DNA of 8,102 nucleotides from Chloroflexota bacterium (GCA_019247135.1 JAFAPL010000351.1:1-8102); one strand, 5' to 3'. Positions 1-6,943 are shown, counted from the stretch's first letter. The notes: generated by a model not told the origin, from the letters alone. A program made the numbers and translations.

Positions 1-1
1 G

Positions 2-478
2 AACAACACAGCAGTTTTCAGGAGCGCGTACGTTGCTTCGGACATTCGGCGCCTGATCTGGCCGGGGCTGGGCGCGGGAATGGCGTTTCTCGGTTTCGAG
101 ATCGTCGTCGGTGCGTTGACCGGCAGTCCGTGGAGTTTTCCGCAGGCCATTCCGCACGTCATTGGCGTGAGCGCGCCGACGCCCGCGTTCGAGCCTCTCT
201 CGACTGCGCTCGGTGTGGCTATACATCTGATGTTTTCGATCGGACTCGGCGTGCTGTTTGTCGCCCTGGCCGGGCGCCTGCGCATTCGAGGCAAGCGCCT
301 GATCGCCGCCGCCGTCCTGTTCATGTGGGCCGAGTCCGCCATCAGCATCTGGGCCGTGCTGCACACGTTCTTCCCAGATACATTGCCGATCCTGTTCTCT
401 GCCGTACCGTTCTGGGCCTCATTCGTCGGGCGAACTGGATTCGGGCTCGTCCTGGCCGCGCTCCACACAGACCGCTAG
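2..478 (+). CDS. Multi-pass membrane protein of unknown function, 5' partial
   Basis: I do not recognise the family. The frame is open from base 2 to the TAG at 476-478 (158 codons) and has no ATG, GTG or TTG before the ATG at 80. The residues encoded before that ATG (ending DIRRLIWPGLGAG) run straight into a hydrophobic stretch that continues past it, so the true start probably lies left of the window and Met80 is internal. Four hydrophobic segments are visible: around LIWPGLGAGMAFLGFEIVV, ALGVAIHLMFSIGLGVLFVA, LIAAAVLFMWAESAISIWAV and FWASFVGRTGFGLVLAAL. A basic loop (GRLRIRGKR) lies between the second and third and is probably cytoplasmic by the positive-inside rule. It ends 42 bp before the adaptor gene on the same strand, so it could be co-transcribed with it, but nothing seen ties their functions. 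If Met80 is used, the product is 132 aa. Confidence 0.65.
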   Translation, partial: NNTAVFRSAYVASDIRRLIWPGLGAGMAFLGFEIVVGALTGSPWSFPQAIPHVIGVSAPTPAFEPLSTALGVAIHLMFSIGLGVLFVALAGRLRIRGKRLIAAAVLFMWAESAISIWAVLHTFFPDTLPILFSAVPFWASFVGRTGFGLVLAALHTDR

Positions 479-520
479 CGCACTCAGCTTGTTCCAAGGT
501 TCGCTGCTCAGAATGCGCTC

Positions 521-3103
521 ATGGCAGTTTCCGCCCCAACGACACGGCCCTGGAGTCCCGGCCGCGTTCCAAATCGACTCCTCCTGCTTGGCCTGGCGCT
601 GGCCGTGGCGCTCGGGGGTTCGTACTTCGTGCTCGCGAAGCCGTTCACCTCGAACCAGCAACTGCCCACGTATCAGACGGCAGCCGTCGCTCAAGGCAAC
701 CTGCAGGTGACAGTCAGTGCAACTGGACCAATCACTAGCTCCAGCAGCGTGCCTCTGACGTTCAAGTCATCCGGTCAGTTGACCGAGATCGACGTCGCCG
801 TGGGCCAGCAGGTCCAGGCCGGCGACGTGCTGGCCAGAGAGAATACGTCCGATCTGCAAACCGCGGTGGATCAAGCTCAAGCCAACCTGAGCCAGCAGCA
901 AGCCAACCTGGCTAAACTGCAGGCAGGCGCGACACCGCAGGCCGTAGCAGCGGCCGAGGCGCAGGTCGCGGCGGCACAGACGACGCTCGACAACGCGCAA
1001 AAGAGCCTCGCGTCAGCAGAGGCCAACGCGAACACGAGCGTTCAGTCGTCCCAAGCCGACCTCAATACGGCTCAGGTGACCCTGGCCAACGATCAGCAGG
1101 CGCTCCAGAACGCGCAAGCGCAGGCACAGGCCGCGCTCCAGGCCGACCAGACCGCGCTGGCGAACGCGCAGCAGAGCTACCAGCAACAGCTGCAAACGTT
1201 CCAGGCGAACTGGGGACAGGTCCAGGCGCAACTGAATCAGGACCAGCTCGCGGTCCAGAACGCGCAGAAAGTTCTGGACGATGCCAACGCCTCGCTCGCC
1301 GCGAACCAGAAGTCGGTGGATCAGGCGAATCAGGCAGACGCGGTAACCGTCCAGAACGCACAAGATTCGCTGAACAACGCCCAGGCGGCGTTGTCAGCCG
1401 CGCAGCAAGGCAACACTGCTGGCATTCAGGCTGACCAGGTCGCTCTGCAGAACGCGAAGAACAATCTGGCCAACGCTCAGACTGCTCTGGCCAACGCGCA
1501 GGCGGTCGCGTCCGCGAGCAATAACGTCGCCTCCAAGCAGGTGTCGCAGGCCGAGCAGGGCCCCACATCGACTTCGGCCGGGGTCGGAACTGCCAAGGCG
1601 CAGCAAACCCTCACCCAGACACAGAATGATTCCTCGGTCGCGAGCGCTCAGGCCAACGTGACCACGGCTCAGAACGCGGTCAATACGGCGGAGGCGGCCC
1701 TCAACACGGACCAGGCCAAGAATCAGTCGAGCCTGGTGTCCGCGCAGTCGCAGGTGACGAGCGCGCAGAACACGCTCAAGACCGCGCAGGCACAACAGGC
1801 CTCGGATGCGGCCAAGAACCAGCAGAGCATCGTATCGGCGCAATCGCCGGTCACGACTGCTCAGAACAGCCTGGATGCAGCCAGGGCGACACTCGCGTCC
1901 GATCAGGCGAAGAACCAGCAAGGTCTCGATTCGGCCAAGGCGACGGTCGACCAGGCCAACAGCGCCGTGCTTACGGCTCAGGACACGTTGAACAACGACC
2001 AGACCAAACAGCAGGGCACCATTCAGCAGGCCCAGAGCCAGGTCGATCAGGCGCAGTCAGCGCTCGACAAGTCGAACGCGGCGCTCGCCAATACGCAGGC
2101 GCAGCAGCAGCAATCGATCCAGACAGCTCAGAATACGGTCGCCTCGTCGCAGGCCGCGCTGCAGAGCCAGCAGGCGACAGCCGCGCAAAACACGGCTCCT
2201 TCGACGCAGCAAGACATCGACGCCGCGGCTGCCCAGGTCGCGAACTCGCAAGCGGCGCTCCAGACGGCTCAGGCCAACCTGCAGGCGGCGTACCTCATCG
2301 CGCCCAGTGATGGCACGGTGGCCAGCATCAACGGTTCGGTGGGTCAATGGATCAACGGCGGTGCGACGAGCTCGACGTCTTCGACGAGCGCCAGCAGCTC
2401 CACCAGCACCACGTCTGCCAGCGGCTTCATCACGCTGACCGACCTCTCGACCCCGCAGGTGAGCGCAGCCGTGAGCGAAGCGGACATCGGCAAGGTGCAG
2501 CCTGGGCAGAAGGTGAACTTCACCGTGACCGCCTACCCGAGCCAGACATTCACCGGCACAGTCGCGGCGATCGTGCCCGCGGGAACCACGACCTCCAACG
2601 TGGTGACGTATACGGTCCTGATCACCGTCGATCCGACGAACGTGCAGCTCCTGCCGAGCATGACGGCAACCGTCACGATCATCACGGAGGAAGACGACAG
2701 CGCGGTCCTGGTGCCAAACTCGGCGATCTCGTACGCGCAGACGTCCGGTGGCTCGCAGGCAGCCAACGCCAGTGGCAGCTCGGTCTTCGTGATGCGCAAC
2801 GCGGCGCCGGTCCGCGTGCCAGTCCAGCTGGGCAGCACGGACGGGTCGGACACGGTGGTGCTGAGCGGGCTGAGGCCTGGTGATCAGGTGGTCACCGGCA
2901 TCAGCTCGAGCGCCAAGGGTTCATCGTCGTCGTCGTCGAGCGGATCGAGCATCTTCGGGTTCGGCGGTCCTGGTGGCGGCGGCGGCAACAACACCCGCAC
3001 CGGTGGGCAGCAGCAACAGCAGCAGAGCGGTCAGGCTCGGCAGACCGGTGGTGCTGCACCCGCGGGTGGTGCACCGGCCGGCGGTCCCGCTCCGGCGCCA
3101 TAA
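521..3103 (+). CDS. HlyD/MacA-like adaptor protein with a giant coiled-coil hairpin
   Basis: Membrane-anchored adaptor (membrane fusion protein) of an ABC exporter, probably working with the permease that follows 12 bp downstream. Visible order: short cytoplasmic N-terminus; one membrane anchor at about residues 20-39 (LLLLGLALAVALGGSYFVLA); first half of a lipoyl-like domain around 70-107 (GQLTEIDVAVGQQVQAGDVL); an Ala/Gln/Asn-rich coiled coil at about 109-592; second lipoyl half at about 591-614 (APSDGTVASINGSVGQWING); a Ser/Thr-only insert at about 616-634; beta-barrel at about 639-725; membrane-proximal domain with GLRPGDQVVTG; and a Ser/Gly/Gln/Pro low-complexity tail from about 798. At 860 aa it is more than twice the length of E. 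coli MacA (371 aa), and nearly all the excess is coiled coil. A Gly/Pro break at 347-356 sits at its midpoint. The ATG at 521 has only a weak ribosome-binding site. The family is clear; the exported substrate is not. Confidence 0.9.
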   Translation: MAVSAPTTRPWSPGRVPNRLLLLGLALAVALGGSYFVLAKPFTSNQQLPTYQTAAVAQGNLQVTVSATGPITSSSSVPLTFKSSGQLTEIDVAVGQQVQAGDVLARENTSDLQTAVDQAQANLSQQQANLAKLQAGATPQAVAAAEAQVAAAQTTLDNAQKSLASAEANANTSVQSSQADLNTAQVTLANDQQALQNAQAQAQAALQADQTALANAQQSYQQQLQTFQANWGQVQAQLNQDQLAVQNAQKVLDDANASLAANQKSVDQANQADAVTVQNAQDSLNNAQAALSAAQQGNTAGIQADQVALQNAKNNLANAQTALANAQAVASASNNVASKQVSQAEQGPTSTSAGVGTAKAQQTLTQTQNDSSVASAQANVTTAQNAVNTAEAALNTDQAKNQSSLVSAQSQVTSAQNTLKTAQAQQASDAAKNQQSIVSAQSPVTTAQNSLDAARATLASDQAKNQQGLDSAKATVDQANSAVLTAQDTLNNDQTKQQGTIQQAQSQVDQAQSALDKSNAALANTQAQQQQSIQTAQNTVASSQAALQSQQATAAQNTAPSTQQDIDAAAAQVANSQAALQTAQANLQAAYLIAPSDGTVASINGSVGQWINGGATSSTSSTSASSSTSTTSASGFITLTDLSTPQVSAAVSEADIGKVQPGQKVNFTVTAYPSQTFTGTVAAIVPAGTTTSNVVTYTVLITVDPTNVQLLPSMTATVTIITEEDDSAVLVPNSAISYAQTSGGSQAANASGSSVFVMRNAAPVRVPVQLGSTDGSDTVVLSGLRPGDQVVTGISSSAKGSSSSSSSGSSIFGFGGPGGGGGNNTRTGGQQQQQQSGQARQTGGAAPAGGAPAGGPAPAP
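1619..2194 (+). repeat. Six tandem 96-bp units coding for 32-residue coiled-coil repeats
   Basis: Within the adaptor gene, residues 367-558 divide into six consecutive 32-residue units with no gaps, starting at residues 367, 399, 431, 463, 495 and 527. Units 2-4 begin AKNQ, unit 5 TKQQ and unit 6 AQQQ. Each unit has hydrophobic residues at positions 7, 14, 21 and usually 28, with Ala mostly at 10 and 17. The core spacing is therefore 7-7-7-11, three heptads plus one hendecad, so 32 residues make nine helical turns. Unit 3 carries a proline (Pro443) where units 2 and 5 have Gln. The units are diverged at DNA level, so the expansion is probably old. Confidence 0.8.
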
Positions 3104-3109
3104 AGGAGG
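3104..3109 (+). promoter_or_regulatory. Strong Shine-Dalgarno of the permease gene
   Basis: AGGAGG lies immediately after, and shares an A-run with, the adaptor's TAA stop (3101-3103). Its 6-nt spacer to the GTG at 3116 supports that GTG as the permease start. The tight stop-SD-start arrangement indicates one adaptor-permease mRNA. Confidence 0.85.
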
Positions 3110-3115
3110 ACCGCA

Positions 3116-4459
3116 GTGAGCTCCCTCGCCGTTCAAGACGCACCAGTCGTCGCCGTGGCGCCCGTCGAAAGCGCACCAGCAGCTTCTGAGAACGATCCAT
3201 TCGGACTGCTAGCTCAGGTCCCGCCGCAAGGACGCGGCGGGCCGCGGGTTCTGCAGACCATCCCTTCCGCGCTCGGTGCGCTGCGCGCCAACAAGGGCCG
3301 CAGCCTCCTGACAACACTCGGCATCATCATCGGCGTCGCCGCCGTGATCGCGATCGTCGCGCTCGGTGAAGGCGCCAGCGCGTCGGTGAGCAATCAGCTC
3401 TCCGGACTCGGAACGAATCTTTTGACCATCAGTCCAGGCAGCACATCCTCAGGTGGCGCGAGGACCGGAGCCGGCAACGCCACGACGCTGAAAGCCGCCG
3501 ATGCGGACACGATCGCGCAGAAAGTGCCCGGATTGAGCGGAGTCAGCCCCGTCGTTGGAGGTAGCGCTCAGGTGATCGCCGGGAATCAGAACTGGTCTAC
3601 ACGTATCCAGGGCGTCACTCCACCGTACCTGACCATCGAGGACTGGACCATCGCCCAGGGGAGCGCCTTCACGACCCAGGACAACACGCAGTCCAACAAC
3701 GTGGCCGTACTGGGCACCACCGTGGTCAGCAACCTGTTCCCGAACGGCCAGTCGCCGATTGGGCAGACGATTCGCATTCGCAATGTGCCGTTCACCGTCA
3801 TCGGCGTGCTGCAGAGCAAAGGCAGCGGTCCAGGCGGCGACCAGGACGACACGGTGCTGGTCCCATTCCAGACTGCGCAGGTACGCCTGTTCGGCTCCAG
3901 CAATATCAGTCAGATCGTGGTTCAGGTGAGCGACGCCACCCAGATGGATTCGGCGACCACTCAGATCCAGACCCTGCTGCGCGAGCAGCACCGCTTGACC
4001 ACCAGGCAGGCAGACGATTTCACGATTCGCAACAACAACGACATCATCTCGCGTGTCTCCAGCGTGAGCACGACCATGACCATGCTGCTAGGTGGGGTCG
4101 CCGCGGTCTCACTGGTCGTCGGCGGCATCGGCATCATGAACATCATGCTCGTGTCCGTCACCGAACGGACGCGTGAGATCGGGATCCGCCTGGCGATTGG
4201 CGCTCAGCCGCGGGACGTGCTGGCGCAGTTTCTCGTGGAGGCGGTGGTGTTGTCGGTGCTGGGCGGAGTAGTCGGCATCATGGTCGGTTCGGGTGTGGCC
4301 CTGGTGTTGCCCATGGTTGCCGGCTGGGCGACGGTTGTGCCGTGGAATGCGATCGTCCTCTCGTTCGGAGTTTCGGCTGCGATCGGGATGTTCTTCGGCA
4401 TTTATCCCGCGCGCAAGGCCTCGCAGTTGGATCCGATCGTCGCCTTGAGGTACGAGTAA
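3116..4459 (+). CDS. MacB-type ABC transporter permease
   Basis: Inner-membrane subunit of a MacB/FtsX-like (type VII) ABC system. These proteins couple cytoplasmic ATP hydrolysis to movement of an extracytoplasmic domain, driving export or mechanotransmission rather than moving substrate through a membrane channel. Visible order in 447 aa: a Pro/Ala-rich N-terminal extension of about 50 residues; the family motif ALRANKGRSLLTTLGIIIGV (56-75) leading into TM1 (about 64-84); an extracytoplasmic MacB core domain (about 86-322); TM2 (about 323-347); the coupling segment VTERTREIGIRLAIGA (348-363); TM3 (about 375-399); TM4 (about 411-430); and the terminal motif YPARKASQLDPIVALRYE. It has no fused ATPase domain, unlike E. 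coli MacB, so it needs a separate ATPase; the gene at 6120-6932 is the obvious candidate. The GTG start is fixed by the preceding AGGAGG. Substrate unknown. Confidence 0.92.
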   Translation: MSSLAVQDAPVVAVAPVESAPAASENDPFGLLAQVPPQGRGGPRVLQTIPSALGALRANKGRSLLTTLGIIIGVAAVIAIVALGEGASASVSNQLSGLGTNLLTISPGSTSSGGARTGAGNATTLKAADADTIAQKVPGLSGVSPVVGGSAQVIAGNQNWSTRIQGVTPPYLTIEDWTIAQGSAFTTQDNTQSNNVAVLGTTVVSNLFPNGQSPIGQTIRIRNVPFTVIGVLQSKGSGPGGDQDDTVLVPFQTAQVRLFGSSNISQIVVQVSDATQMDSATTQIQTLLREQHRLTTRQADDFTIRNNNDIISRVSSVSTTMTMLLGGVAAVSLVVGGIGIMNIMLVSVTERTREIGIRLAIGAQPRDVLAQFLVEAVVLSVLGGVVGIMVGSGVALVLPMVAGWATVVPWNAIVLSFGVSAAIGMFFGIYPARKASQLDPIVALRYE

Positions 4460-4472
4460 GAGTCTTCGAGTC

Positions 4473-4901
4473 TTAGAAGATCACGCCTTTGACGAAGATC
4501 ACGCAGCCGTACGGGCGGGCCTCAGTGGTGGCCACCACCGCGAAGGCCCGCTTCGCACGCTCGTAGAATGCGAATCGCTCCACACGCTCAACCGCGATCG
4601 TGCGCGCTTCGATGCGCTGTGCGATCTCGAGCACGTCGCGCTGCACGTCGGGCACTTCCGACGGCTTGCCTACGACTTGCATTGCGGCGACAGGCTGTTC
4701 GACGAACGTATCCAGTGGCAGCAAGGACAGAATGGCCGAAGCGGCGGTGGGCAAATCGCAGCCTTCCAGTCGTACGAGTTTGTGCGCGGTGGACACGGCG
4801 GGAAAATTCGCATCCACCAGCGCTATCTCATCGCCATGCCCCATTTGCGCCAGCACGTACAGCAATTCAGGCGATAACAGGCGATTCAAGCCTTTCAGCA
4901 T
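4473..4901 (-). CDS. fucU: FucU/RbsD-family sugar mutarotase (probable L-fucose mutarotase)
   Basis: Cytoplasmic enzyme expected to interconvert the alpha and beta anomers of L-fucose (or a related sugar) ahead of catabolism. The 142-aa length is typical of FucU. Family features seen: N-terminal LLSPELLYVLAQMGHGDEIA with the conserved His22; DANFPA at 30-35; LLPLDTF in the middle; PVAAMQVV at 70-77; and a C-terminal FYERAKRAFAVVATTEARPY block with Tyr113, Arg116 and Tyr131. FucU is favoured over RbsD because of the VDANFPA and FYERAKRAF blocks. The ATG at 4901 overlaps the stop of the upstream dehydrogenase gene (ATGCTGA), so the two are translationally coupled. The same frame stays open upstream to 5057, but that part lies wholly inside the dehydrogenase gene. 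The gene ends 13 bp from the convergent permease stop. Confidence 0.87.
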   Translation of the reverse strand: MLKGLNRLLSPELLYVLAQMGHGDEIALVDANFPAVSTAHKLVRLEGCDLPTAASAILSLLPLDTFVEQPVAAMQVVGKPSEVPDVQRDVLEIAQRIEARTIAVERVERFAFYERAKRAFAVVATTEARPYGCVIFVKGVIF

Positions 4902-6025
4902 CCACGTACCGCCGTGCGATCGATTGCCGCCAGGGTCGGCAGTCCGAGCAACGCCTGGGCGCGGTCGATCTCGGCGCTCAGAATGGTCAGCGCGCGTTCG
5001 ACTCCAGGCTGCCCCGCCGCACCCAATCCATAGAGGTACGGGCGACCGATCATGCACGCCCGTGCACCCAGCGCGATCGCCTTCACCGCATCCGTTCCGC
5101 GTCGCACGCCGCCATCCAGGATCAATTCGACCCGACCCCCCACCGCGTCAGCGATTTCGGGCAGCACTTCAATTGCCGACGGCAATCCGTCCAACTGACG
5201 GCCTCCATGGTTCGAGACCACGAGACCGTCGACGCCGTAGTCCACGGCGCGGCACGCATCTTCGGTCGACATGATGCCTTTGAGCAGCAGGGGGCCAGAC
5301 CAGATCGAGCGGAACCACGCCAGGTCGTCCCAGCTGACTGTTGGATCAAATTGACTGTTGATGTACGGTCCGAGTGCGAGCGGTCCAGTTGGTTGTGAGG
5401 GTCGCGCGACGTTCACGAAATCGACGCGCGGATTCCGCAGCATGCCGGCCCACCAGCCGATCTTCTGGACCGTATTCAGCGCGTTGCGCACGGTGATTCG
5501 CGGTGGAATCGTGGCTCCGTTGCGCAGGTCGCGTTCGCGCTGGCCGAGTACGGGAACGTCAACGGTCAGGACCATGGCGCGATAACCGGCGGCCGACGCG
5601 CGTTCGACCAGTGAGCGGGTCAGCTCACGGTCACGCCAGACGTACAGCTGGAACCAGTGTGGGCCGGGCGCGTCGCGCATGACCTCTTCAATGGTCACCG
5701 CGGACATCGAGCTCAAGGTGAAGATGCTTCCACACGCGACCGCCGCTCGCGCGGCGAGCAGCTCCCCACGTGGCGCAGCCATACCGCACAGGCCCGTGGG
5801 GGCCAGAATCAGCGGCGTTTTCAGCGGCTGTCCAAGAACGGTGGTCGACTGATCGCGTTTGCCCGTGTCGACCAGGACGCGAGGGCGGAACGTGAGCCTC
5901 GCGAACGCAGCGTGATTGCGACGCAGGGTGTACTCGTCTTCGGCACCCCCGTCGATGAAGTCGAACACGGCGCGTGGGAGACGGCGGCGCGCGCGGCGTC
6001 GCAAGTCGTCGATGTTGATCAGCAT
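4895..6025 (-). CDS. lldD: FMN-dependent L-lactate/alpha-hydroxy-acid dehydrogenase
   Basis: Flavoenzyme of the LldD/glycolate-oxidase family, oxidising an L-2-hydroxy acid (probably L-lactate) to the 2-keto acid (pyruvate). Full length at 376 aa, a single TIM-barrel. Seen: LPRAVFDFIDGGAEDEYTLRRN near the N-terminus; LAPTGLCGM (74-82); WFQLYVW with Gln126 and Tyr128; LTVDVPVLGQRERD with Arg163; Lys249; the active-site block SNHGGRQLDG with catalytic His273 and Arg276; and the FMN-phosphate segment LDGGVRRGTD (303-312). The long membrane-binding loop insertion of E. coli LldD cannot be judged by eye. One substitution stands out: the substrate-contacting Tyr24 of spinach glycolate oxidase and E. 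coli LldD aligns with Phe23 here. Start ATG at 6025 has GAAGGG upstream with an 8-nt spacer. It is the first gene of a two-gene unit with fucU. Exact hydroxy-acid specificity is inferred. Confidence 0.9.
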   Translation of the reverse strand: MLINIDDLRRRARRRLPRAVFDFIDGGAEDEYTLRRNHAAFARLTFRPRVLVDTGKRDQSTTVLGQPLKTPLILAPTGLCGMAAPRGELLAARAAVACGSIFTLSSMSAVTIEEVMRDAPGPHWFQLYVWRDRELTRSLVERASAAGYRAMVLTVDVPVLGQRERDLRNGATIPPRITVRNALNTVQKIGWWAGMLRNPRVDFVNVARPSQPTGPLALGPYINSQFDPTVSWDDLAWFRSIWSGPLLLKGIMSTEDACRAVDYGVDGLVVSNHGGRQLDGLPSAIEVLPEIADAVGGRVELILDGGVRRGTDAVKAIALGARACMIGRPYLYGLGAAGQPGVERALTILSAEIDRAQALLGLPTLAAIDRTAVRGC

Positions 6026-6033
6026 GAGCGTGG

Positions 6034-6039
6034 CCCTTC
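6034..6039 (-). promoter_or_regulatory. Ribosome-binding site of the lldD-like gene
   Basis: On the minus strand this reads GAAGGG and lies 8 nt before the ATG at 6025. It supports that start over any internal one. Confidence 0.5.
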
Positions 6040-6090
6040 GCCAAAGCGTACGCGCCCCGTGAGCGACCGCGCCTTCTCAGGAGCCTCCAA

Positions 6091-6113
6091 GGTTCGAAGC
6101 ACATAGTTGAACC
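6091..6113. promoter_or_regulatory. Interrupted dyad in the divergent promoter region (candidate operator)
   Basis: In the 94-bp gap between the divergent dehydrogenase and ATPase genes, GGTTC at 6091-6095 is mirrored by GAACC at 6109-6113 around a 13-nt centre. It ends 6 bp before the ATPase ATG. The ATPase start has no Shine-Dalgarno, and CATAGT (6102-6107) matches four of six positions of a -10 box, so a leaderless transcript is possible. The short arms make the operator call weak, and no convincing -35 box was found for either gene. Confidence 0.25.
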
Positions 6114-6119
6114 AGACGC

Positions 6120-6932
6120 ATGAACAACCCACTCCAGCTTCGCACGAATGGACACGTACGCCGCACTCCGGAGACGGAGCACCCGGCCGTCATCCAGGTC
6201 ACTGACCTGGTCAAGGACTACAGTCGCGGCGACAATGTCGTGCACGCGCTGCGTTCGGTGTCGTTGCGCGTCAACAAAGGCGAGTTCGTCGCGGTCATGG
6301 GTCCGTCCGGGTCAGGCAAGTCCACCTTCATGAACCTGATCGGCTGTCTCGACCGTCCGACCAGCGGCTCGTACGCCCTGGACGGAGTCGAAGTGACGCG
6401 CCTGAACAATACCCGTCTCGCCGAGCTGCGTGGGACGAAGATCGGCTTCATCTTCCAGGGCTTTCTGCTGTTGCCGCGCATGAACGCTCTCGAGAACGTC
6501 ATGCTGCCGATGGTGTACGCCGGGGTCCCCGTCCAGATTCGGGAGCAGCGCGCCCGCGTGGCACTCGACGCGGTGGGACTTGGCCCGCGGGCCAACCACC
6601 GTCCCAACGAGCTGTCAGGTGGTCAGCAACAGCGCGTGGCGATCGCGCGTGCGCTGGTCAATGCACCGACGATGATCCTGGCGGATGAGCCGACGGGCAA
6701 CCTCGATTCTCGCACGAGTGTTGAAATCATGGCGATTCTGCAGAGACTCAATCAGGCGGGTGCGACAATCGTGCTCGTGACGCACGAGCCGGATATCGCC
6801 ACGTATTGCTCGCGCACCGTGGTCTTCAAAGACGGCGTTGTGCTCTCCGATGCTCAGAACCAGAAGGTCGTCTCGGCGGCCGCAACCCTCGCGGGCTGGC
6901 CACCAAGCGATGACGAAGAACAGGCCGCTTAA
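6120..6932 (+). CDS. ABC transporter ATPase, MacB/LolD type
   Basis: Cytoplasmic nucleotide-binding subunit that would power a MacB-type permease, most likely the one at 3116-4459. All ABC motifs are intact in 270 aa: Walker [10 protein letters not shown] (61-69), Q-loop Gln113 in [19 protein letters not shown], signature LSGGQ (165-169), Walker B MILADEP with catalytic Glu190, D-loop GNLDS (193-197) and switch His222. The Q-loop region ([11 protein letters not shown]) and the [12 protein letters not shown] segment are typical of the MacB/LolD/FtsE group. It has a non-conserved N-terminal extension of about 22 residues and a polar C-terminal tail of about 30 residues ending DDEEQAA. The ATG at 6120 has no recognisable Shine-Dalgarno, and no alternative in-frame start was seen nearby. 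Its stop lies 22 bp before the ATG of the secreted-protein gene, suggesting co-transcription. The family is certain; the permease partner is inferred. Confidence 0.93.
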   Translation: MNNPLQLRTNGHVRRTPETEHPAVIQVTDLVKDYSRGDNVVHALRSVSLRVNKGEFVAVMGPSGSGKSTFMNLIGCLDRPTSGSYALDGVEVTRLNNTRLAELRGTKIGFIFQGFLLLPRMNALENVMLPMVYAGVPVQIREQRARVALDAVGLGPRANHRPNELSGGQQQRVAIARALVNAPTMILADEPTGNLDSRTSVEIMAILQRLNQAGATIVLVTHEPDIATYCSRTVVFKDGVVLSDAQNQKVVSAAATLAGWPPSDDEEQAA

Positions 6933-6938
6933 CACTCC

Positions 6939-6943
6939 AGGAG
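6939..6943 (+). promoter_or_regulatory. Ribosome-binding site of the secreted-protein gene
   Basis: AGGAG lies 11 nt before the ATG at 6955. An in-frame TTG at 6949 has a 5-nt spacer and would add only Leu/Met-Ile to the front of the signal peptide, so either start gives the same mature protein. Confidence 0.6.

Noticed and set aside
1013..1921. Long minus-strand open frames opposite the adaptor coiled coil
   Set aside because: They arise because the Ala/Gln-rich repeats use GCN and CAG codons whose complement lacks stops. Their products are Arg/Leu-rich low-complexity sequence with no start signals.
4460..4480. TCTTC/GAAGA hairpin between the convergent stops as a bidirectional terminator
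   Set aside because: The stem is only five pairs of mixed composition with an eight-base loop and no T-run on either strand. The sequence also contains a simple AGTCTT direct repeat that explains the apparent symmetry.
4902..5057. N-terminal extension of the FucU gene up to 5057 (194 aa form)
   Set aside because: The extra 52 residues lie entirely inside the dehydrogenase gene in another frame and look unlike FucU, which normally begins at MLKG. The overlap start at 4901 gives the expected length.
6091..6100. GGTTCGAA sequence resembling a tRNA T-loop, possible tRNA remnant or att site
   Set aside because: The flanking five bases on each side do not pair into a T-stem, and no anticodon arm or acceptor stem is found nearby.
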